Source of the DNA: Alphaproteobacteria bacterium
GTDB lineage: Bacteria > Pseudomonadota > Alphaproteobacteria > Ferrovibrionales > Ferrovibrionaceae
Reading direction: 5' to 3'
NCBI GenBank assembly: GCA_026126215.1
Contig: JAHCJQ010000020.1
Span: 1-40,886, forward strand
Length of the DNA: 40,886 nucleotides
In this document: positions 33,444 to 40,886 of the stretch, one piece after another
How the letters are laid out: every line of letters begins with the position of its first letter
Position numbering within the stretch: the first letter of the stretch is position 1
The notes under the pieces: model-generated
The model's input: only the letters and a program-made list of their open reading frames with translations
The model's database searches: none
Told to the model about the DNA's origin: nothing
Position numbers and translations under genes: made by a program

Positions 33444-34256
33444 CTATTCCCTGAACTGGGCCGCGCGCCACTTGAGAGCGGCGCCCAGGCCATCTTTCTT
33501 CTTGATCTCGTCGAACTTCGTCCCGACCTCGGTCTTGGCCGCGTAGAGTGGGGCAACGATGTCGAGGCCGACATTCATGGCATTCCGGAAGCCCGCCGCG
33601 TCGGCGCCGCGATTGATCGAGAGCTTGGCCGCATAGAGTGCCTCCGGCGAGATGAGAGCCAGACGCTTGGCGAACTTCATGGTGGCGGCACGCAATTCGG
33701 CGACCGGGACCACCTTGTTCACCATGCCGAGACGCAGCGCTTCCTGCGCGTCGATGCTGTCGCCGAGATAGAGCAGCTCGCGCGCCTTCTTGAAGCCGAT
33801 GATCCAGGGCATCACGATGCCAGGCCCGACATCGGAGAAGCGCACCTCCGGCTCGCCGAAGGTCGCATCATCCGCGGCGATGGTGATGTCGCACAGCATG
33901 GCGAGTTCGCAGCCCCCGCCCAGCGCATGGCCCTGGACCGAGGCGACCACCGGCTTGCGCATGTCGTAGGGCAGCATCTCCATGGCCATGCTCGCCCGCA
34001 GGTGCTCATGCCATTTCAGCGCGTCGTGCTTCCAGGATTCCTTGGAAGGGTCGCCACCGATATCGTAGCCGACACAGAAGCTGCGGCCCTCGGCGCGGAG
34101 CACGACGACCGAGGTTGCGGGGTCGCCATCCGCCTTTGTCAGCGCCGCCACGAGCTGCTCGCGCAGGTCGCGGCTGATGGCATTGAGCTTCGCCGGCCGG
34201 TTCAGCGTGACGATGCTGACCTTCTCGTCGACCTCGTAATTGACAAGCGTTTCCAT
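33444..34256 (-). CDS. Enoyl-CoA hydratase/isomerase family protein (crotonase fold)
   Basis: A 270-residue crotonase-family protein. The oxyanion-hole and catalytic region reads SVQGHALGGGCELAMLCD, with the first catalytic Glu in GCEL, and FGEPEVRF supplies the second Glu of PE, as in true hydratases. The first oxyanion loop is SFCVGYDIGG. Substrates could be enoyl-CoAs or aryl-enoyl-CoAs; hydratase/lyase action as in ferulate degradation is possible but not shown. I prefer ATG 34256, which leaves AAGGGG at workable distance. The alternative GTG 34268 overlaps the ligase stop by 4 nt but has its GG stretch directly adjacent. It lies between the acyl-CoA ligase and the transporter ATPase genes. 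Confidence 0.88.
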   Translation of the reverse strand: METLVNYEVDEKVSIVTLNRPAKLNAISRDLREQLVAALTKADGDPATSVVVLRAEGRSFCVGYDIGGDPSKESWKHDALKWHEHLRASMAMEMLPYDMRKPVVASVQGHALGGGCELAMLCDITIAADDATFGEPEVRFSDVGPGIVMPWIIGFKKARELLYLGDSIDAQEALRLGMVNKVVPVAELRAATMKFAKRLALISPEALYAAKLSINRGADAAGFRNAMNVGLDIVAPLYAAKTEVGTKFDEIKKKDGLGAALKWRAAQFRE

Positions 34257-34264
34257 GCTCGAAC

Positions 34265-36388
34265 TCACCCCTTGGCTGATTTTGCGGGCACGATCAGGGC
34301 ATCGACGACGACGCAGCCCCGACCCTGAGGAAGGACCATGATGGGATTGAGGTCCATTTCGACGATATTCGCCCGGTCCGCATGGGCAAAGTCGGCGAGC
34401 GCGTAGAGACAGCGCGCAAGGCTTTCCACGTCGGCTGGTGGCGCACCGCGAATGCCACGCAGCATCGCGGCGCCGCGAATTTCGCCGATCATCGCCTCGG
34501 CATCGCCCTGGCGTAGCGGCAGCATCCGCAGCGCGAAGTCGCGCATCACCTCGATGGCGATGCCGCCGAGACCGAAGGCAAGGACCGGGCCGAAGTCCGG
34601 ATCGCGGCTTACGCCGGCAAAGACTTCGATGCCGCCCTTGACCATCTGTTGCACGACAATGCCCGCAATGGCCGGCCGGCCGCCGGGCATGGCGGCAAGC
34701 CGCCCGTCGATCAGGCGCCAGGCGGCGTCCAGTGCCGCCTCATCCGCGATGCCGACGATCACCAGGCCATGCTCGGACTTGTGCGCAATCTCGTCCGAGG
34801 CGACCTTCATGACAACAGGGTATCCGATGGTCCGCGCGGCGGCGCGGGCCTCATCCAGGCCGCGCACCAGTTCCTCGCGCGTGACGGGAATGCCGTGCTG
34901 GGCGAGAAGGCGCTTGGCATCGTACTCGTTGATCGTCTTGCGGGCACTGTGGCCGAGCAGGGAGAGCACACCAGCGCCGTGCTGCATGGCGGCCGGACGG
35001 AGCGGGGCCCGAGGCTGCAGGTATCGGGCGATGCGATCCACCGCACCCAGCCCCTGGCGCACGCCACCGATGGTGACGATGCCCTGCTCGCGCAGAAAGT
35101 CGACCTGTACGCGGTTCATCAGGCCCGGACGGGTATTGAGCAGGTAGTGCGGTCGCTCGCTCTGCCGGGCGGAGTCTGCCAGCAGCTTGACATAGTCGAG
35201 CGCGCGCTCGGGCCGGCCCATGGGCTGGTCGTCGCAACTGTCGCTGCAGAAAGCGATGACGTCGAGATCGGGCGTCTCGCGCAGAACCTTGAAAGCATGT
35301 GGCATGTTGGTGGCATAGTCGCCGTTGCCCCAGGCATCGAGAGGGTTTCCATCCCCGGTGATCGGCCCGATGACGCGCTCGGCCTCCATGCGCGAGGCTT
35401 CGGGTAGCGGTGGCAGGTCAAGGCCACAGGAGGAGCCGACATCGAGCGCGAGTTCCGCCTGGCCGCCGGATGCGGTGATCAGCGAAAGCCGGCGACCGGT
35501 CGGCCAGCGCGTGCCCTGGCAGACAGCCAGCACTTCCGTCAACTCGTCCATATCGTCGACTTCGATGGCGCGATGGGCGCGCAGGACTTCGGAGAAGACG
35601 CGCGATTCGCCGGCCAAGCCGCCGGTGTGGCTGGTGATGGCGTGGCGCGTGCGCTCCGTCCGGCCGACCTTGAGCACCACGACCGGCTTGCCGCGATCGG
35701 CCGCCCGGTCCAGAGCGGCGATGAAGCGCTCCGGTTCCCGTACCGACTCAGTGAAGAGGGCGATCACCTTGGTGACGTCGTCCTCGATCAGCGCTTCCAT
35801 GTATTCCGCGGTGTTTATCAGCGCTTCGTTGCCGGAAGAGATCACGTGGCTGAAGCCGAAGCGGCGGAGGTCGGTCAACATGCCGATGCAGATCGAGCCG
35901 CTCTGCGAGATCAGTCCGACATTGCCGGACAGACCCTTGGGATCGCGCAGCTCCTGCATATAGACGGAACTGCGCGTCACGGGGTTGAGGATACCCATGC
36001 AGTTCGGGCCGTTCAGCTTGATTCCCGTCTCACGGCAGATGCCAACGATCTCCGACTGGAGTTTCGCGCCCTCTTCTCCACGTTCGGCGAAGCCGCCATC
36101 GAAGATGACAGCCGCCCGCGCGCCTCTGGCTGCCATGGGACGGAAATTCTCGAGGATGCGCGTGTAATTGACGCAGAAGGCCACCACGTCGGGCGGCTCC
36201 GGCAGGGCTTCTAGTCCGGGATAGCATTTATGCCCCAGAAGCTCCGGGTACTTCGGATTGATCGGGTAGATCCGCCCCTGGTAACCCAGTCGCTCGGCCG
36301 AGACCATGAGCTGGCGTCCCGGCGAAGGTCTGTCCGATGCCCCGAGGATTGCAATGGACTTTGGATTGAGCAGGGCATCAAGGGACAT
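34265..36388 (-). CDS. ADP-forming acyl-CoA ligase (acetate--CoA ligase family; CoA-binding, Succ_CoA_lig and ATP-grasp domains)
   Basis: A 707-residue fused alpha-beta NDP-forming acyl-CoA synthetase. The N-terminal CoA-binding Rossmann domain starts MSLDALLNPKSIAILGASD. The ligase domain carries the phospho-His motif SHTGGLAG in RHAITSHTGGLAGESR. The C-terminal ATP-grasp domain shows GYPVVMKVASDEIAHKSEHG and ends in the EMDLNPIMV strand. These proteins make acyl-CoA, ADP and phosphate from a carboxylate; relatives include archaeal acetyl-CoA synthetases and the feruloyl-CoA synthetase FerA of Sphingobium. The substrate is unknown. The ATG lies within the 3' end of the permease gene (11-nt overlap), so it is part of the transporter operon. 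Confidence 0.92.
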   Translation of the reverse strand: MSLDALLNPKSIAILGASDRPSPGRQLMVSAERLGYQGRIYPINPKYPELLGHKCYPGLEALPEPPDVVAFCVNYTRILENFRPMAARGARAAVIFDGGFAERGEEGAKLQSEIVGICRETGIKLNGPNCMGILNPVTRSSVYMQELRDPKGLSGNVGLISQSGSICIGMLTDLRRFGFSHVISSGNEALINTAEYMEALIEDDVTKVIALFTESVREPERFIAALDRAADRGKPVVVLKVGRTERTRHAITSHTGGLAGESRVFSEVLRAHRAIEVDDMDELTEVLAVCQGTRWPTGRRLSLITASGGQAELALDVGSSCGLDLPPLPEASRMEAERVIGPITGDGNPLDAWGNGDYATNMPHAFKVLRETPDLDVIAFCSDSCDDQPMGRPERALDYVKLLADSARQSERPHYLLNTRPGLMNRVQVDFLREQGIVTIGGVRQGLGAVDRIARYLQPRAPLRPAAMQHGAGVLSLLGHSARKTINEYDAKRLLAQHGIPVTREELVRGLDEARAAARTIGYPVVMKVASDEIAHKSEHGLVIVGIADEAALDAAWRLIDGRLAAMPGGRPAIAGIVVQQMVKGGIEVFAGVSRDPDFGPVLAFGLGGIAIEVMRDFALRMLPLRQGDAEAMIGEIRGAAMLRGIRGAPPADVESLARCLYALADFAHADRANIVEMDLNPIMVLPQGRGCVVVDALIVPAKSAKG

Positions 36389-37145
36389 TTTTGGGCTTTC
36401 TGCGGAAGACGACCGAGGTGACGACACCGATCAGCACGGCGCCGATCAGGAGGGACGAAACGACGGCGATGATCGGATCGGATTCGAGGCGGATGCTCTC
36501 GTACATCTTCTTGGGCAGCGTCGCCGCATCACGCCCGGAGATAAAGATGGCGACCACTGCCTCGTTGAAGGAGGCGAGAAACGAAAACAGCGCGCCGACC
36601 ATCATGCCAGGTCGCAGGACCGGGAGCGTCACATAGAAGAAGGTGCGCAACGGCCCGGCGCCGGCGCTCATGGCGGCACGTTCGAGGTTCCGGTCGAACC
36701 CCTTGATGGTGGCACAAACCACGAGAAAGGCGATCGGTACCGCAAGGACGCCGTGAGCCAGGATCACGCCCGGCAGCGTGCCGTTGAGCCGCGCCATGCT
36801 GAAGTAGCCGTAATAGGCCAGCGCAGCCACGACATGCGGCACGATCAGCGGCGACATCATCAGCAGATTGAAGAACGATTTGCCGCGGAAGCGATGCCGC
36901 ACGTAGCCGAATGAAGCCGGCACGACCAGCACCATGGTCACGGCCATGCTCAAGATGGCAATGACGAAGCTATTCACGGTCGGCTGCAGCCAGTCGTAGG
37001 AAGTGAAATAGGCCTGATAGTAGCCGAGCGAGTAGCCGGGCGGTGGAAACTGGAAGGAGATCGCCGTGCTGAAGGACATCGGGATGATGATCAGGATCGG
37101 CGAGATCAGGAAGATTGCGACGAGGATCGCGAGCGCCATGACCAT
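36378..37145 (-). CDS. Polyamine/opine-type ABC transporter permease (PotC class)
   Basis: A 255-residue inner-membrane permease with about six hydrophobic segments. The periplasmic loop SFPPPGYSLGYYQAYF-like region (FQFPPPGYSLGYYQ) and the EAA loop ERAAMSAGAGPLRTFFYVTLPVLRP-type contact region are typical of PotC/PotI. It ends RRKPKNVP. The ATG has GGAGG eight bases upstream. It follows the PotB-class gene after 16 bp, and its stop overlaps the acyl-CoA ligase start by 11 nt. Confidence 0.93.
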   Translation of the reverse strand: MVMALAILVAIFLISPILIIIPMSFSTAISFQFPPPGYSLGYYQAYFTSYDWLQPTVNSFVIAILSMAVTMVLVVPASFGYVRHRFRGKSFFNLLMMSPLIVPHVVAALAYYGYFSMARLNGTLPGVILAHGVLAVPIAFLVVCATIKGFDRNLERAAMSAGAGPLRTFFYVTLPVLRPGMMVGALFSFLASFNEAVVAIFISGRDAATLPKKMYESIRLESDPIIAVVSSLLIGAVLIGVVTSVVFRRKPKNVP

Positions 37146-37161
37146 GATTGTCGCCTCCGCC

Positions 37162-38046
37162 TCAGCCCCACAGCCTGTCGAGGCCGACGAAGCGGTTGTA
37201 TATCGCCAGCACGATGGAGGTGGCGACCAGCAGCACCACCGCGATCGCCGAGGCGAAACCCCAGGCGAGCAGTTCCTCGATCTGCTGGTTGACGAGCTGG
37301 GAAATCATCATGTCCTTCGGCGTGCCGAGCAGGATTGGCGTCACGAAGAAGCCGAGGCAGATGGTGAACACCAGGATGCTGCCATTCACCACGCCGGGCA
37401 GGCTGAGCGGCAGGAAGACCGCGCGGAACGCCGCGTTCGGCCGGGCGCCCAGGCTTGCCGCGGCCCGCAGCAGGTTCGGGTCGATCTTCTTCATCACGCT
37501 GTAGAGCGCCAGGACCATGTAGGGCAGCAGGATGTGCGTCATGCCAAGGGTCGAGGCAAAACTCGTGAACAGGAGCTGCGGCGGCGCGCCGAAGCCAAGG
37601 CCCTGCCAGACCGCCGCGACTGGCCCCTTGTTGCCGAGGATGACCAGCCACGCATATGTCCGGACGATGAAGCCGGTCCAGAAGCAGACGGCGACGCAGA
37701 TCAGCAATGTCAACGATATCCAGTCGTTGCGCCGCGATATCACGTAGGCAAGGGGATAGGCGAGCAGCAGGCAGATCACCGTCACCGTGAGCGACGTGGC
37801 AAAGGTATTGAAGAGGATGCGGGTATAGAGAGGCACGGCGAAAATGCGCTGATAATGCGCCAGCGACACCTGCGGATCGGTGAAGCTGAGCAGGAGCACA
37901 TAGCCGATCGGCAGCACGAAAAGCAGAACCAGCGCGGCGGTCGCCGGCATCAGAAGAAGCCAGGGGACCGCGCCAGCGCCCGGGCCCTGCGGTACTGCCG
38001 CAGGGCCCGTCGCCGTTGCCGGAGCTGCGGTTACGACGCCAGCCAT
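37162..38046 (-). CDS. Polyamine/opine-type ABC transporter permease (PotB class)
   Basis: A 294-residue inner-membrane permease with an Ala/Pro-rich cytoplasmic N-terminus and about six membrane segments from residue 29 on. FWTGFIVRTYAWLVILGNKGPV is the conserved second segment of PotB proteins, and RAAASLGARPNAAFRAVFLPLSLPG is the EAA loop that docks on the PotA-class ATPase. The ATG at 38046 overlaps the end of the preceding solute-binding protein gene by 16 nt; the longer in-frame extension is antisense-like and excluded. It forms the channel with the PotC-class protein. Confidence 0.93.
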   Translation of the reverse strand: MAGVVTAAPATATGPAAVPQGPGAGAVPWLLLMPATAALVLLFVLPIGYVLLLSFTDPQVSLAHYQRIFAVPLYTRILFNTFATSLTVTVICLLLAYPLAYVISRRNDWISLTLLICVAVCFWTGFIVRTYAWLVILGNKGPVAAVWQGLGFGAPPQLLFTSFASTLGMTHILLPYMVLALYSVMKKIDPNLLRAAASLGARPNAAFRAVFLPLSLPGVVNGSILVFTICLGFFVTPILLGTPKDMMISQLVNQQIEELLAWGFASAIAVVLLVATSIVLAIYNRFVGLDRLWG

Positions 38047-39104
38047 TGCGAGAAGCGCTCCTGGATCAATGCGAGGTTGGCCGCTTCCCACTCGATATTC
38101 GAGGGCGCGATCTGCTTGTAATTCTCCTCGTAGGTCGGGAGCTGCTTCGCGACCTCCGGCTTGATGTGCTTGAACGCTTCCGGATTGGTCGGACCATAGT
38201 AGAGGCGGTTCGAGAAATCCGCCTGCGGCTTGGCCTGCACCGCGAACTGTATGAACTCCCAGGCCGCTTTGCGGTTCGGCGCGCCCTTGGCCACTCCCCA
38301 CATGGTGGTGGAAACCGTGGCGCCGTTCCAGACCAGCTCCACGGGAACCCCCTGCCCGGCCAGTTCCGAGGCACGCGCGTTCCACATGGCCATCATGTCG
38401 ACTTCGCCGTCGCGGATGAGCTGCTGGGACTGATTGCCCTGCGTCCACCAGACCTTGATGTGCGGCTTGATCTCGGTGAGCTTGCGCAGCGCCCGGTCGA
38501 CATCGAGCGGATAGAGCTTGTCCTTAGGCACGCCATCGGCAAGCAGCGCGAAGATTACCGTGCGCAGCGAGTTGTTATAGAGCGAGCGGTTGCCGGGGAA
38601 CTTCTTCACGTCCCAGAAATCCGCCCATGATTTTGGGCCGCCATTCGGGAACTTGTCCTTGCGATAGACGAGGTTGGTCCCGAGCGCGCAGTAAGCAATG
38701 CCATTGGCGAAGACCGCGTTCGGGAACAAGGCGTCCTTGTTGACTACGGTCCAGTCGATCGGCTCGACCAGACCCTCACGCTCCGCGCGCAGCCACTCCG
38801 CCTGGTTGATGGCGGTGATGTCCCATTCGTAACTGCCGGTCTGTACCTGCGCCTTGAGCTTGGCATAGGAGACTGGCGCGACCGTGCGCACGCGGATGCC
38901 GGTTGCCTCGGTGAACGGCTTGAAAAACGCGGCTTCCTCCGCCGCCGTCCAGCTTCCGCCCCAGGTATTGACATAGATCGTGCGGGTCTGCGCGATTGTC
39001 CGTTCGGTCACGATCAGCGGGCCGATACCGGCGGCGGCAACGAGGCCACCGCCGAGTTTAAGCACCTGACGGCGACTCCGCCCTGATTTTCCTGATGTCT
39101 TCAT
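38031..39104 (-). CDS. Polyamine/opine-type solute-binding protein with Tat-like signal, paralogue 1
   Basis: A 357-residue periplasmic binding protein of the spermidine/putrescine-like group. The N-terminus SRRQVLKLGGGLVAAAG is a twin-arginine signal with cleavage expected near TIAQ, so it is probably exported folded. The mature start RTIYVNTWGGSWTAAEE and the core LVYRKDKFPNGGPKSWADFW are shared with the neighbouring paralogue. Divergence is greatest around residues 90-145, from TAINQAEWLRAE to the CALGTN strand, which in this fold lines the ligand cleft. It lies 66 bp after the paralogue and overlaps the PotB-class permease gene by 16 nt, so it is the gene tied most tightly to the permeases. 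Confidence 0.93.
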   Translation of the reverse strand: MKTSGKSGRSRRQVLKLGGGLVAAAGIGPLIVTERTIAQTRTIYVNTWGGSWTAAEEAAFFKPFTEATGIRVRTVAPVSYAKLKAQVQTGSYEWDITAINQAEWLRAEREGLVEPIDWTVVNKDALFPNAVFANGIAYCALGTNLVYRKDKFPNGGPKSWADFWDVKKFPGNRSLYNNSLRTVIFALLADGVPKDKLYPLDVDRALRKLTEIKPHIKVWWTQGNQSQQLIRDGEVDMMAMWNARASELAGQGVPVELVWNGATVSTTMWGVAKGAPNRKAAWEFIQFAVQAKPQADFSNRLYYGPTNPEAFKHIKPEVAKQLPTYEENYKQIAPSNIEWEAANLALIQERFSQWLAS

Positions 39105-39170
39105 CTCCCACCTTCCCCTGTCGTTTGTTGTTCAACAGCCTTCACGGGCGAGACCGGCGTTCCCGCCGGA

Positions 39171-40229
39171 TCAGCTCGCCAGCCACTGTGCGAAACGCTC
39201 GCGGATCTGGCCGAGGCGCGGAGCAAGCCACTCCGCGTCCGGCTGGTAGGCGACCTTGACCCGGTCGGGGCGTGAAGGCATCTTCGCCGCCACTTCCGGG
39301 CTGATGTAGTCGAAGGCCTTCGGGTTCGCCGGCCCATAGGGCAGGATCGAGCAGAAGGCAGCTTCCTGCTGCGGCTGGGAAGCGAACTTCAGGTATTCCC
39401 AGGCCAGCTTGGCGCGCGGCGTCCCCTTGGCAACGAAACGGAAGCTTGTGTAGTTCTCGGCCCCGTTCCAAACGATTTCAAGCGGCGCGCCACGGTCGAT
39501 CAGTTCCTGCGCGCGGGCATTCCACATGGCGATCATGTCGACCTCGCCATCCTGGATAAGCTGCTGCGACTGCGCGCCCTGTGTCCACCAGACCTTGATG
39601 TGCGGCTTGATCTCGTTCAGCTTCTTGAAGGCCCGGTCGAGATCGAGCGGGTAAAGCTTGTCGGCCGGCACGCCATCTGCGAGCAGCGCGAAGGCGAGCG
39701 TGGTGAAGGAACGGTCGTAGAGGCAGCGATTGCCCGGGAATTTCTTCACGTCCCAGAAGTCAGCCCATGACTGTGGCCCGCCATTCGGGAACTTGTCCTT
39801 GCGGTAGACGAGGACGGTACTAAGCACCACCGAGGCGACGCCGAACTGGTTGATGTTCTGCGGCGGATACTGGGTACGGTCGATGATGGAATGGTCGATC
39901 GGCTCCAGCAGTCCCTCATGCATTGCCTGGCTAAACTCGACGATGCCGAGTCCCGAAACGTCCCACTCATATTGGCCGGACTGCACCTGCGCCTTGAGCT
40001 TGGCGAAGGAGACCGGCGCCACCGTTCGCACGCGAATTCCGGTTTTTGCGGTGAAGGGCTTGAAATAGGCCGCCTCTTCTGCCGCGGTCCAGCTTCCGCC
40101 CCAGGTATTGACGTAGACGGTTCGCTCCTGGGCGCCGGCGGCGCGAATGATCGAAGGAGCGAGCGCGAGTGTTGCGGCGGTCGCACCCGCGCCGTGGATG
40201 AGCTTGCGCCTGGTAATGGTCCTGGTCAT
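39171..40229 (-). CDS. Polyamine/opine-type solute-binding protein with Tat-like signal, paralogue 2
   Basis: A 352-residue periplasmic binding protein, a tandem paralogue of the next gene with long identical stretches (VNTWGGSWTAAEEAA, VKKFPGNR, IKPHIKVWWTQG). The signal TITRRKLIHGAGATAATLAL is twin-arginine-like with cleavage near AGAQ. The segment SGLGIVEFSQAMHEG and what follows to about residue 140 differs strongly from paralogue 1, suggesting another ligand or affinity for the same transporter. The ATG has GGGAGGAATC upstream. It begins 89 bp after the reductase gene on the same strand and is followed by paralogue 1 after 66 bp, so it opens the transport operon or continues one that starts outside the window. 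Confidence 0.93.
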   Translation of the reverse strand: MTRTITRRKLIHGAGATAATLALAPSIIRAAGAQERTVYVNTWGGSWTAAEEAAYFKPFTAKTGIRVRTVAPVSFAKLKAQVQSGQYEWDVSGLGIVEFSQAMHEGLLEPIDHSIIDRTQYPPQNINQFGVASVVLSTVLVYRKDKFPNGGPQSWADFWDVKKFPGNRCLYDRSFTTLAFALLADGVPADKLYPLDLDRAFKKLNEIKPHIKVWWTQGAQSQQLIQDGEVDMIAMWNARAQELIDRGAPLEIVWNGAENYTSFRFVAKGTPRAKLAWEYLKFASQPQQEAAFCSILPYGPANPKAFDYISPEVAAKMPSRPDRVKVAYQPDAEWLAPRLGQIRERFAQWLAS

Positions 40230-40318
40230 TGCGATTCCTCCCGTTGCCTATCTCGGACGCGGCGGATCTGTCGCCAGCCTTCCGCCCGCCAGTTCCACGC
40301 CGGCGATGTGCCCGGCGC

Positions 40319-40886
40319 TCAGGCTTTGCGTCCCTCTCCCGGCTTCAGGGCATTCACGAGAACCGCCATGTTGCCGGAGGGATGCTTGTTGTCATGCATG
40401 AGCTGGTGCGCCTCGCCCAGTTCATCGAAGGGGAAAGTCCTGGACAGGCATGGATCGATCCGCCCGGCCGCTACCAGCTTGGTAACCTCGAGCGCCTGCT
40501 CGTCGTTCGAGAGATGACTGCCCTGAAGCCGCTTCTGGCGCATCCAGTGATAGCGCAGGTCCATGGTGATGTTGTAGCCCGTGGTCCCGGCGCAGATGAC
40601 GATCATGCCGCCGGTCGCGCAGACAAACCCCGATGTCGGCAGCGTCGTCTCGCCAGGATGTTCGAAGACGATGCGCGGGCTTACCTTCTCGCCGACCGCA
40701 TCCCAGATCGCCTTGCCGAAGGCGCGCGCGCCCTTGGCCCAGTTGCCATAAGCGGTGGCGTCGTTGGTATCGGGCATCTTGCCCCAGTGATTGAAATCGT
40801 TGCGATTGATCACGCCGACCGCGCCGTGATCGAGACAGAACTGCCGTTTCGATTCGTCGGAGACGACGGCGACCGGACGCCCGCCC
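40319..40886 (-). CDS. Crotonyl-CoA carboxylase/reductase-like MDR enzyme, C-terminal part only
   Basis: The frame runs to the window edge and encodes the last 188 residues of a medium-chain dehydrogenase/reductase of the Ccr/enoyl-CoA carboxylase-reductase type (about 430 residues when whole). It begins [17 protein letters not shown], the end of the Rossmann nucleotide-binding unit, followed by [15 protein letters not shown] and the family-specific insertion [39 protein letters not shown] and [11 protein letters not shown] match Ccr; the His of GSH is at the CO2-contact position described for this family. The other CO2-binding residues lie outside, so carboxylating versus purely reducing activity cannot be decided. 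Same strand and 89 bp ahead of the transport operon. Confidence 0.85.
   Translation of the reverse strand, partial: GGRPVAVVSDESKRQFCLDHGAVGVINRNDFNHWGKMPDTNDATAYGNWAKGARAFGKAIWDAVGEKVSPRIVFEHPGETTLPTSGFVCATGGMIVICAGTTGYNITMDLRYHWMRQKRLQGSHLSNDEQALEVTKLVAAGRIDPCLSRTFPFDELGEAHQLMHDNKHPSGNMAVLVNALKPGEGRKA

Overview
The window is about two-thirds GC by eye, densely packed, and carries many Alphaproteobacteria-like features: an E. coli-type ilvD, dpp/opp- and pot-type ABC operons, acyl-CoA enzymes and 4-nt ATGA gene overlaps. A Rhodospirillales- or Hyphomicrobiales-like soil or aquatic bacterium is my best guess. No marker gene fixes the taxon. I see no rRNA, tRNA, CRISPR array, phage gene or insertion sequence. 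The content is catabolism and transport of organic acids, peptides and amino-acid derivatives. Both ends of the window cut a gene.

Layout. 1-6.8 kb: the N-terminal two-thirds of a GMC flavoprotein oxidoreductase, ilvD, an AidB-like acyl-CoA dehydrogenase, a short MetE-type methyltransferase resembling the folate-independent synthase MesD, and a membrane-anchored alpha/beta hydrolase. 6.8-11 kb: a winged-helix methyltransferase divergent from a GlxA-type AraC regulator, then a tightly coupled pair on the minus strand (ubiquitin-like MoaD/ThiS protein and a six-Asp-box beta-propeller), then the C-terminal remnant of an alpha/beta hydrolase. 11-19.2 kb: one long minus-strand operon, M20 deacylase - solute-binding protein - two permeases - two ATPases - M20 carbamoylase-type hydrolase, with a divergent LysR regulator at its head. 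20.3-22.8 kb: a class III aminotransferase overlapping a D-2-hydroxyacid dehydrogenase. 22.8-26.1 kb: a large exported TPR-CHAT protein. 26.1-30.1 kb: an MFS transporter, an acyl-CoA dehydrogenase and a thiolase-like protein (TLP1 type), the last two both lacking the usual catalytic residue. 30.3-32.3 kb: an isocitrate-lyase/PEP-mutase family enzyme overlapping a second MetE-type methyltransferase. 32.4-40.9 kb: a minus-strand operon of two paralogous Tat-type solute-binding proteins, two permeases, an ADP-forming acyl-CoA ligase, an enoyl-CoA hydratase and a PotA-type ATPase, preceded by the C-terminal part of a crotonyl-CoA carboxylase/reductase-like enzyme.

How the parts work together. The 11-19 kb operon reads as uptake of a peptide or N-acyl/N-carbamoyl amino acid followed by intracellular hydrolysis. 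The 32-41 kb operon reads as uptake of a carboxylate followed by CoA activation and hydration, possibly with reduction or carboxylation. The strongest candidates for undescribed biology are this import-and-activate operon, the MoaD-like/beta-propeller pair (whose Gly-Gly codons are also the ribosome-binding site of the next gene), the exported TPR-CHAT protein, and the coupled lyase/MetE-like pair.
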